Assembly: GCA_003255065.1 (NCBI GenBank) | Contig: QAOA01008090.1 | Location: 24,727 to 88,726 of the forward strand | DNA: 64,000 nucleotides | Direction: 5' to 3' | Source of the DNA: Cercis canadensis | Lineage: Eukaryota > Streptophyta > Magnoliopsida > Fabales > Fabaceae | In this document: positions 55,091 through 64,000 of the stretch, piece by piece | Numbering within the stretch: the stretch's first letter is position 1 | Layout of the letters: every line of letters starts with the position of its first letter | Notes under the pieces: model-generated | Databases searched by the model: none | Told to the model about the DNA's origin: nothing | Seen by the model: only the letters and a program-made list of their open reading frames with translations | Program-made: the position numbers and the translations under genes

Positions 55091-55793
55091 AAAAAAAAAA
55101 AAAAATTGTGCCCTCTTGACTCACAATGTGAATGAAAAAGGTTGGTGCACCCCTGTGAAGAAATAAAAGAAAGAGTAAAAGTTGGGGATGAAACCAACCA
55201 CGTAAGACAGAGCAAGAGGAAAAAGAAAGCAAGGAGAAAATAATCAAGGTAGTTGACAAGTGAGAAAGAAAAGCAATGAGAAAATTGGGTGAAAACCTAA
55301 GTGAAAGAAGTGCTCTAGAATCCTAGTTGAGGTGATGTGTCATAGGTGATTTGAGCCATGTTGATAACCTTATACCACACCCCAGCCATAGCCTTACACT
55401 ACAAGCTTAAAAAAAACCTTTTGATCTTTAATGTTAAAAAGAAGCCTACATTTGTGGAGAGTGACATGATAACTAGCCTATGGAGTTCCGTATTATCCAA
55501 ATTCAGAGGTCAAACATCTATGAGTAAAGGCATGTATAACTGGATTAATATTTCATTTGGTCAATGTGCTTGGATACACACACACACTCAAGGAATTTGT
55601 TAGTTGTGAAGGATTTCAATAATAGAGTACATCACTGTTCTAATTTGAGCATGTTTTCTGGAATTCTGATTTTTTCGTATCTTTGAGACCTAATGGAGGA
55701 GTAGAGCAAAGACATTTTTCTTGAGTTCGAAAAGTTGAATAGAGTCCCTGGTTTTTGCTCGAGGACGAGCAAAATCTCAAGTTTGGGGGTATT
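55091..55793 (+). other. Athila B 3' end: non-coding region, hairpin and PPT
   Basis: Starts with an A-rich run, then sequence shared with A 34950-35419. At 55753-55774 is a perfect hairpin (TTTTGCTCG / CGAGCAAAA, loop AGGA). The PPT AAGTTTGGGGGTATT (55779-55793) abuts the LTR. No gene is seen. Confidence 0.8.
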
Positions 55794-57255
55794 TGATAAG
55801 CGGATTTTATACCGTTTATCTCATAATGTTCTTGCTTGATTCTTGTCTATTCTTGAGTATTTTAGGATAGGTTTTCATGATTTAAGTCTCATTTTTGTAA
55901 GTTTATGTTTTGGGAACCTTGGAAGCCATTTTGGAGAAATTCGGTGCAAGAAAAAAGGAAAATCATGCAAGTTAGAAGTGAAGGCAGGAATTGGGCGCCG
56001 CAGCCCCCACTCAGGGCTCCACAACGCCCCAATGCATAACTAGCCAGATTTCAGCAAGGAGGGTGCCACAATGCCCTACACCAGGCACCGCAGCGCCCTA
56101 TGTTCAGGAAGCTGCAGACTGAGAACAGAAGGAAGGGTGCCACAGCGCCCTACACCAGGCGCCGCAGCGGCCTAGCTTCAGCAAACAAGGACTGAAATCC
56201 AAAAAGAAGGGCACCGCAGCGCCCATCAGGCAAACTTCAGGGCGTTGTAGCGCCCAAACCCAAGGCTGTAGCCCCCTGGTGGTCAACTCGTGATTTGACC
56301 TTTAAGCTTCCTAATTTCACTAGGAATCCTATTTTAATTTAATTCCTTTTTCTCCTAAACTTCCTAGGACCTATAAATAGGACTCTTAAAGTCTAAATTA
56401 GGGTTCCACACTTTTTAGAGAGTAGGCAAGAAGAGAAGAGGATTCAAGCTTGAAGATTGAGACTTTCGGCATCGAATCATCACATCCCATAATTCAATTC
56501 TTCATCTCTTTCTTGTTATTCATGTCTAATCTGTGTGTAATGTTATTTTCTGCAATTATCATGAACTAATTCCACCATCTAGGGTGGAGATGTAGCCTAG
56601 CTTAGGATGGTTTGTAATTTCTAATGAATTAATCAAAAGACCTTCTTCTTAAATTGACTTCTTGATCTCCATACTTAATGCTTCTTTTTGACTGACCATC
56701 AATTTAGATGAGCGGGTGATTACAATGATATTGAAAAGTTAGTTATGATAGAGGACCATAGGGATTAAGAACATAGATTCCATAAGGGATAGGAATATAC
56801 CCTTATGATCTATGTAGCTAATAAAAAGAACCATAGAACGAATTGAATTCGGAAACTATTCGCAATCCACATAGGAATATAGTGGATTCGTAGTTTAGGA
56901 ATATATTTGTTTGACCTTGGGAAAGGCAATTGAATGATTTACGGTTCTTGGCTATCAATTTGGAAGAGTGTTGTTGATTAATGATTAAGGGATAAAATTC
57001 CAGACTAGCTACGGTGAAATCGACATCCTAGATATTTTATTACCATATTCTTACTCATTTTTCTAAGTGATTGTTTATTGCTTACAATTTTACAATCAAT
57101 TATCATAAAAAATTCACCTATCAATTGCCTAGATAAAATTAGAATATGCATAATTTTGGTACTTAATAGCCATAGTCTCCGTGGGACGATAATTAATCTC
57201 ACTTCTTTATTACTTGATTACAGCACGTGCACTTGCATTCACATTTTACGTAACA
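55794..57255 (+). repeat. Athila B 3' LTR
   Basis: TGATAAGCGG...CGTAACA with TATA box TATAAATA at 56372-56379 and the GC-word array at 55993-56270. It resembles the 5' LTR of B more than that of A. Two bases (AG) separate the CA from TTATT, the likely TSD. Confidence 0.9.
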
Positions 57256-57262
57256 AGTTATT

Positions 57263-58445
57263 TGACAAATTTATCTTCAAATTAATTTTTTAATTTGATT
57301 GGTTGACTATAACATTCACTGTTTTCCTCCATTTACTTTATGAAACCAACTGCGTCTGAAACTTTCCTCCACATCCAAGGGAAGGCTTTTAGGGGTTGGA
57401 TTTTATTTCTATTTGGAATGTTTTATGAAATTTTGATTTTATTATTTAATTATTTTTTCTGTTTTAGTTAAATTCATATTATTCTAAATTGAACGAAAGA
57501 AGAAAGAAAAAAGAAAGTGCTCTCATTAATATAGGACAAAATTTTGGCCACAATTAACAGGCATAAGGTAGCTAGGACTATTTAAGATAATTAATACCAC
57601 TATTTATTATATTTAAATTTTAATCTTATTGGGCGGTGATGGGTAATTTTGTCTATAAAGTCATTAGGATTTCATTTAAAAGGTTAAGCTTTTGGGAGAT
57701 ATGTTTCTTGCCATGTTATCAAAACTTCTTTGAACAAGCTGTTAGAAGATTAAATTTTTTTGCCTTTCACTTTTTTAACTAAATTAAAATTTCAGCTCAA
57801 GGTATAATTGAACTTGTATTGCATGTGTTCACACTTTAAGTCCAAAGGATTTTTGTGTAGAGGGGCATATTACATATAAAATCATTATAGAGATTTCATA
57901 TAATGGCTTAAGCTTAAGAGAGATTATTCCTTCACAAAAATACCAAAAACAAAATCTAGGCAATAAATACAGCTGAAAACGTCCTCAACAAGACAACCTG
58001 TCGTTAAACTTGCTGGAGCCCTAGATCAGTTTGACAATTATTGAAGAGTATTACAATGTGCGTATGTTTCCTTTTATCAGTGATGTATATATACTGTTCA
58101 CACCGACGTTCACTTTGTAAAATTATTATAAGATGATGACTACTGACTGATCCAATAGTCATTCTTAATTAGATTTGCTATATTAAAAGGCATTGACTTT
58201 ATTCGAAATGTGTGATAATTAGGGCATAAAAAGTCTTGAACCGAGACAAACTTGCATTAAACCTGCTGGATCAGTTTTGGTATTATAATTAGAACTGTGA
58301 GTTGTTTGTGATAAGATCAGAGGGTCACCCTAATTAATTAAGCTATTGGAAATGGTTGTTATGCTGTCACAAATGTATTATAATATTAACAGTTATTTTA
58401 GATTTAATGTTTTATTCAACGGATTCATTTTCAATATAAAATAAT
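57263..58445. other. Gene-free native DNA upstream of the DUF247 locus
   Basis: AT-rich sequence without coding signals. About 57950-58200 has a diverged copy at about 61905-62215 on the other side of the DUF247 gene (tatatatac.gttcacac, cttgtaaa.ttattat, gatgactgc.gact). About 58220-58290 (gagacaaacttgcattaaacctgctgg) is a partial further copy. Confidence 0.5.
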
Positions 58446-58735
58446 GGCTTAATTGCAATTTTGGTCCCCCTATTTTAACCACTTGAATGTTTTGGTCCTT
58501 CTTTTTTAAAAATGAACTATTAAGTCCCTCTATATTCATAAAATGCACAAGTTTAGTCCATTTATCTTTAAGTCAAAATTCTTAGTATTATTTCAAGGTG
58601 TAAAGTTCTCTGATTCATAATCCCACCGTTCAGATTGAAGAGCTACATCTTGTGAACCTTCTCACTAAATTTGAGCTCGATCTAACCAAAAGGTTCAAGT
58701 GGTTAAAATAGGGGGACCAAAATTGTAATTAAGCC
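58446..58735. mobile_element. MULE-type MITE with 9-bp TSD
   Basis: A 290-bp element has about 42-bp terminal inverted repeats, left 58446-58487 and right 58694-58735, differing at one position (GGCTTAATTG/ACAATTTTGG...CCACTTGAA). It is bounded by the perfect 9-bp direct duplication TAAAATAAT (58437-58445 and 58736-58744). Long TIRs with a 9-bp TSD are the hallmark of Mutator-like elements. It has no coding capacity, so it would depend on transposase from elsewhere. It lies about 670 bp upstream of the DUF247 start. Confidence 0.9.
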
Positions 58736-59406
58736 TAAAATAATTACAATTTGCAAAGCCTTCATATGGTCTAGAAAATATGCAAATGGTTTATTCAATG
58801 AATTACAATGTGAAAAGCAATTCAAACCAAAACGTTCATGAACAAGTTGTTCCATATTTATATATATATATATATATATTGTTCCATTGGTGAATTTGAA
58901 CCTCAAGAACTTAAACTTGGGATAGGCATAGAAACTAAAAATATGGACGATATACTCATAAAGAAAGACTATGGTATTGACACTTCCAACTAAAGAACTA
59001 GTATTAATTTTTAAATGCCATAAAGCAGGAGCAATACTTCGAGCATAAATGGACAGATCTACAGCATTTGATATGTCCAAGATGTCGTTACAGATAGCGG
59101 AGCGTTTGATGATTGCTGATTACTGGGTTTTGGCTTGAATCCTACATCATCCAAAATTTCCAGGTTCCTTCTTGAAAGCCCTATTTCTTTCCTGTTAAAC
59201 GACTCAATCAGTTGTGTGCATAGATCTTATTTCTTTTCTTCTGAACAATGAATTGAAAGGGAAATTTTAGAATATAAAGATCTGGGTAAAACATGGATAA
59301 AGGAATCAAATAATCAAAGTAGTCTCAACAACAAGGTTATTTTGTGTGGGGACTAGGATAAGGTTGATTTTGGTGCTGTCTTTCAGGTGCTTGATCAAGA
59401 GTGAAA

Positions 59407-60695
59407 ATGGAGAGACAAGGAAGTATTTCATTCGAAAACAAAAGTGAAAACGAAAGTTTGGTCAATTATGTGGCAGTACTGTTAGAACGTGTGGGATTTC
59501 CGGAGGAGTCTAGAGCAAACGAGCAATGCATTTACAGAGGACGTCCCAAAATTCGCCAAATCAATGAAGCAGCCTATACTCCACGCATTGTTTCCATCGG
59601 CCCTTTTCACCATGGACACAAGAGGTTGGAATCAATGCAAGAGCTTAAATTAGGTTACCTTAAGAGCTTTCTTCAAGGGACTGGCCCAGCATTGGAGGAT
59701 TGTATTAGTAAACTCAAAGAGTAGGAAACAAGCATTCGACGTTGTTATGCAGAGAGCATTCAACAGAACAGTGATGAATTTGTGATGATGATTCTTATTG
59801 ATGCTGGCTCATAATTGAGCATTTCCTTAAATATTACAATTCGGCGGGTTGGGTACAAAGGGACCCTTTGTTCTTAAAACCATGGCTGGCGGAGGATGTA
59901 CTCCATGACCTTATCTTACTTGAAAATCAGCTTCCTTTCTTTGTTCTTAAACGCATTTTCAAACTTGCAACCACCAATGTTGGTACTGAAAGTTTACCCT
60001 CATTTCTCCATATTACTTTCGAGTACTTTAGCCGCTTCAACAAGCAAGATCTACGACCTGATGGTGTGAGAGTGCAACATTTCACTGATCTTCTGAGAAC
60101 ATTTTACTTACCACCAAGTGAAAGACTACCAAGAAGAGAAGTCAATATAGTGAATCATCTACGTACTGCAAGTCAGCTAATGGAGGCAGGTTTGGTGTTT
60201 GAGTTCAGTCCAAACAAGTGCTTGCTTGAGTTACAATTTCGAAAGGGTGTCCTGAGAATGCCATGCCTCGAGGTATCTGATATGACTGAGATTCTTATGA
60301 GGAATATAGCTGCATTTGAGCAAGCTCATTATCCCACTGAAACCTACATTACAGACTACTTGAAGTTCTTAGGTTTCTTGATCAATACTGAGAAAGATGT
60401 GGATATATTAGTTCACAAGGGAGTTATCTCTAACTTATTTGGGGACAGCAATGAAGTGGCTACTATGGTTAACCTTCTCTCCTCAAATCTTACCCAGCAA
60501 TATATCAACTCTGATTACCTCTCTCACTATGACCAGTTGAATAAATTCTATGAGAATCCTATTCATAAGTATAAGGCAAACTTGATACATGACTACTTCA
60601 ACACTCCTTGGAAAATAGCAACTTCCATTGCTGCAATTGTACTACTTCTGCTTATCTTTGTCCAAACCATTTGCTCTGTCCTTTCACTATTATAG
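59407..60695 (+). pseudogene. DUF247 / UPF0481 family gene with one stop and one frameshift
   Basis: The reading frame starts at ATG 59407 (the codon at 59401 is GTG). It shows the DUF247 signature: IYRGRPKIRQINEAAYTPRIVSIGPFHHG, then RRCYAESI, LAEDVLHDLILLENQLPFFVLKRIF, and a C-terminal hydrophobic span of about 20 residues (60613-60690) after YFNTPWK. Family members are plant proteins with a C-terminal membrane anchor; most are uncharacterised, some sit in grass self-incompatibility loci. Length (about 430 codons) is normal and there is no intron, as is common. TAG at 59722-59724 and a one-base loss near 59809 (ggctcataatt, phenylalanine codon expected) break the frame. Both could be real lesions or consensus errors; the rest is well preserved, suggesting recent loss. 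Confidence 0.9.
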
Positions 60696-60782
60696 GCTTA
60701 AACGGCTTTTAGTTTCAACTTCGTAATAATATGGAATGTTGATGTTCTCATCAAAGCATAAAATGCTGTTGTTTTATTATGA

Positions 60783-60788
60783 AATAAA
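60783..60788 (+). terminator. Candidate polyadenylation signal of the DUF247 gene
   Basis: AATAAA lies about 88 bases past the stop codon, inside an AT-rich 3' flank. Plant poly-A signals are degenerate, so this is only a plausible site. Confidence 0.4.
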
Positions 60789-62226
60789 TGTATTAGTCAT
60801 TTTAAGTGCCCCAATCTTTCAATATTTTGAAGGGTTAGTTGTGGGATGAGCACATGTGTTAGGTTAAGAATGGCGAAAGTTTATTTATTTATTGACATAA
60901 ATCACTTAAATTTTAAATTCTTAGACTAATCTTTAAAAAGATTATATTATTCTTGGTTATTGGAGAAGGGTTTAAAATTGATCTATCATCGGTATAAAAG
61001 TTTTATGCTATCATGACACCATCAAGTAATATTTTGTCACATCACTGAATTAATTGAAGTCTTTATTTATAACTACTAATTATTTTTAACAAAAAATTAA
61101 AAAAAAAAACAAATAAAATAACCATTTTCTCTTTTCCATCGTGTTAAGTGCTAACTAAGATGGCTCTTGGAACAATTAGTGCAATGTTCGCCGGGGGGCA
61201 CGGGGGTTCTAGTATTAAGAGACAGAAAAGGAAAATCCATACATCCTAAAGAAAGGCACAGAGTAGCAATCTGCTTGAAATGTTACAGTTTGCATCTTAC
61301 AAAAGAAATAGTTTACAGCTTGTGACCTTTCAAGATTTCGATATTGCATTTAACTCCTTAACTACCAATACCTGCAATGATGTGAGTTTGAAGAGGAGGA
61401 TTTAAAAGAGGAAATATTCCATATGATGGATATGGAAAACAATGATATAGTTTCTGAGTTTAGATTCTTTGTTTTAAATGAGTTGACAAAATTTTTGTAT
61501 TTCAAGGAAGAAGGTGGAGGACAAGATACAAAGAAGATGATGACAGAAAAAAAAATTACAAACAAGATAAAAAGAAGAAACGTTAAAAAATAAAAATAAA
61601 AACTTATATTGGGCGCTTGCCCTCTTGAAGGCAATTCGAAAATCCAGAACCAAAGAAACCAAAGAAATTATTCTTGGCAGATGGAGTTCCTTAATGTTCT
61701 CTTTGCAGGTTTATCTATCGGCAGAAACCAAAGAATATATTTTTCTTTCTGCTCAGATCTATAGTACAACCATTGGAGCCATTGGGGATTAGAAGCCAAA
61801 CGGCAACGTTTGGCAACTTTCACTCAATCGTCTTTTCAAATTTCTTATTGAGAAGAAACAAGAAAAAATAAGATATTATTTTTTAAACTAGAAAATGTCA
61901 TAAAGGCAATAATTAGGGTGGAGAAAGTCCTCAATGAGACAAACTTGCATTCAACGTGTATTATAGGAGTCCTAAATGTAAATCAGTTTTAGAATTATTA
62001 AAGAGAAGAGAAATGTTCTCGAGAAGAGAATTATGATTTTTCATATGATCATAGAGTATTATAAAAGGCTTATGTATCTTGATAAGGTTTGTATATATAC
62101 AGTTCACACTACAGTTCAACTTGTAAAGTTATTATATGATAATGACTGCCGACTTAACAATGGTCCTTCTTAATAACATTTGTAGTTTTAAGAGAACTTG
62201 ACTTTATTTTTAAAAGACTTGAACTT
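60789..62226. other. Gene-free DNA downstream of the DUF247 gene
   Basis: No supported gene. The frames at 61362-61662 on the minus strand are low-complexity. About 61905-62215 is a diverged direct copy of about 57950-58200 upstream of the gene. Confidence 0.5.
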
Positions 62227-62573
62227 GACGACAAAAAAAGACATCAGTCCATTTCTTTTTGATTACTAGACAACTTGATAGTGGAGACATATTATCAATA
62301 GGCGTTGCAGAATCTCACAATTTTAAAATAGTTTGGTGTAAAATAAAGTTTGAGTTTTTAACCAAAAAAAATAAAATTTGATTGAGTACAATTAAATTTN
62401 GACGACAAAAAAAGACATCAGTCCATTTCTTTTTGATTACTAGTCAACTTGAGAGTGGAGACATATTATCAATAGGCGTTGCAGAATCTCACAATTTTAA
62501 AATAGTTTGGTGTAAAATAAAGTTTGAGTTTTTAACGAAAAAAAATAAAATTTGATTGAGTACAATTAAATTT
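62227..62573 (+). repeat. Near-identical direct duplication around N at 62400 (probable assembly artefact)
   Basis: 62227-62399 and 62401-62573 are both 173 bp and differ at about three positions. The copies abut the single N. Confidence 0.9.
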
Positions 62574-64000
62574 AATTATCACTATCTGTACAATATAAGC
62601 AATTGTAATGTGTTAGGTGTCAAGAACTAATTCAATCTAATAGGTCAAACTGTTAGGTGAAGGTCCAGAAATGATTTTATATCTAACATACCCCCAGTGA
62701 AAGTCCAATAATGATTTTATGTCTAACCCACCCCAGCATGCGAAATCCTTTTGGGCTAGAAGCGTGAACAAAGTACAGACTCACTTATATCATGTACTGA
62801 AATTTTAATTTAATTGAAAAAGTGGGGCGGAATGATTCTATCTCTTGAATGTTTAGTCAAAGAGACTTTGATACTATGTCAATAACCGATTCAACCTAAT
62901 AACTTAAGCTTTTGGGTGAAGGTACATAAATAGTTTTATATCTAACATTAAGAAGAGCTTTAGTTTAGTGGAACGTGTTCTTAGTTATAAAATTAGTCTC
63001 TTTACCACCTTCCCTAGTTTAAATACCTTCAATTATATATGCAGTAAATATTTACCTTCAAATAAAGAAAAAAAAAATAGAAATTGTGATGTGTAAAGTA
63101 AAAAAAAACTCAATCTTTAAGCACGGTGAAGGACTTGTGACCTTTTCAGTGGGGGAAAACAACGTTGATCGAGGGGAAGCTTTTTAATATGCGGTTGACC
63201 CTCTTGGGTTAATTGATCCTATTCAAAGAACTAGGCGAAAGCTTACGAATTGTCCTATCTTACATAATACCAAATGCAATTGGAAAAACGATAGTTTCAT
63301 ACTTTCAGAAATGTGCACGAAAATAACAGTTAAGTAATGAGATTAAGGTTTTATTTGGTTCAACAGGTATGGTCAACGTACAAGTATAATGGCCAATGCG
63401 GGTTGGTTACTTCAACTATCTTCTTATATGTAATGCGACTATCCCATTGAAATCACATAATAAAATTACATCTAGGGCAAGAGAGTTGTTTCTCGATCTC
63501 CGTCACATACACACAAATTTTGATTAACCCCTAACACTATTCTTGGGATTCTATGGTTTATCCTTTTAGGTAATGGATTCCTCATATGGTGCCAGGTAAT
63601 CCTAAACCATCTTTGGAATATACTGTTAGACTGAGATTAAAGTTTAGAAATTCCTTTATTATTAATTGCTTACACCAGCGTTGATGACTTATGGATGTAC
63701 CAACACTTTACTTGAATAAATTCTAGTTTGTGTTAAGCAGACATTTTTCTAATTCCAGTTTGTTCAATATAAAGTCAAATATGAGATAATTAGGTTGGAT
63801 AATGTCAAAACTACTTCTTAATAAATTTTTAATAACTCTATGAAGACTTCTAAATAATTGAATAAGTATTAAATAATTAAACTTCAGCATTTTCCTAAAT
63901 AATGGATTAGATTTAAACACCTAAAAAATATTACTCCCACTTGAGGATTATGAAATAGTTGGTGGAAGACTCCCAAAGAAATCATACAACTTGGTAGAAA
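62574..64000. other. Gene-free DNA with dispersed-repeat remnants
   Basis: Phrases such as gttaggtgaaggtc..aaatgattttatatctaacat recur with changes at about 62640-62700 and 62900-62950, which suggests a decayed dispersed repeat. No coding sequence is recognised to the end of the window. Confidence 0.4.

Larger units (their letters stand above)
35700..57257 (+). mobile_element. Athila-type Ty3/gypsy element B with two nested insertions
   Basis: Both LTRs are present (35700-37117 and 55794-57255 if they end at CA). The internal order is PBS, gag, protease, RT, RNase H, integrase, spacer, ORF3, 3' non-coding region, hairpin and PPT. A solo LTR (39638-41051) and copia C (47781-55085) are nested inside; without them and their TSDs B is about 12.8 kb, normal for Athila. 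TTATT stands directly before the 5' LTR (35695-35699) and at 57258-57262, two bases after the 3' CA, giving a likely TSD. The LTRs are similar except for indels in the GC-word array. Stops and frameshifts are fewer than in A. Confidence 0.9.

Noticed and set aside
61362..61662. Minus-strand frames rich in phenylalanine, serine and leucine
   Set aside because: Poly-F/S/L low-complexity translation of A/T-rich DNA.

Overview
The window is nuclear DNA from a flowering plant, almost certainly a dicot. It is AT-rich, gene-poor and full of nested LTR retrotransposons, with one DUF247 family gene (broken) and one short piece of a group-I bZIP gene. I found no bacterial operons, CRISPR arrays, rRNA or tRNA genes. 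The species cannot be named from the sequence.

Layout. 1-7.8 kb: non-coding DNA with a possible copia LTR remnant, a bZIP exon fragment (about 1.06-1.2 kb), a minus-strand SIRE-type LTR (3131-4194) and a candidate inverted-repeat element (about 6.3-7.0 kb). 7.79-12.86 kb: a small copia element ('Z', Ale/Retrofit-like) with both 196-bp LTRs but no integrase; its gag is split by an Athila-type LTR (8217-about 9650). 12.9-19.0 kb: gene-free DNA with an old diverged direct repeat. 18.98-22.775 kb: the left part of a SIRE-like copia ('X'), cut inside integrase by Athila-type gypsy element 'A' (22776-about 35419). A runs into a misplaced copia fragment and a one-N gap at 35593. 35.7-57.26 kb: a second, more complete Athila-type element ('B') with both LTRs. 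B carries a solo LTR in its protease-RT region (39638-41051, TSD AAGAT) and a SIRE-like copia ('C', 47781-55085, TSD TGCAC) near its 3' end. 57.3-64 kb: native DNA with a MULE-type MITE (TSD TAAAATAAT), the DUF247 pseudogene (59407-60695) and diverged repeats on both sides of it.

How the parts work together. A and B share one plan: LTR, tRNA-Asp primer site, gag, protease, RT, RNase H, integrase, a long non-coding spacer with splice-like signals, a third ORF (envelope-like or putative plant transposon protein type), a 3' non-coding region, PPT and LTR. C has the SIRE plan, also with a third ORF after pol. All copies carry stops, frameshifts or lost catalytic residues, so none looks autonomous as assembled.

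Most interesting signals: (i) arrays of a CpG-rich stem-loop word (GGGCGC-CGCA-GCGCCC) in the LTR U3 and again in the pol-ORF3 spacer of the same elements; (ii) the PPT core AAGTTTGGGGGT repeated after pol, after ORF3 and at the true 3' PPT; (iii) a possible shared ORF3 core between gypsy and copia elements; (iv) duplications inside element A; (v) single-N joins flanked by near-identical direct repeats, which look like unmerged contig ends, so those tandem repeats should not be read as biology.
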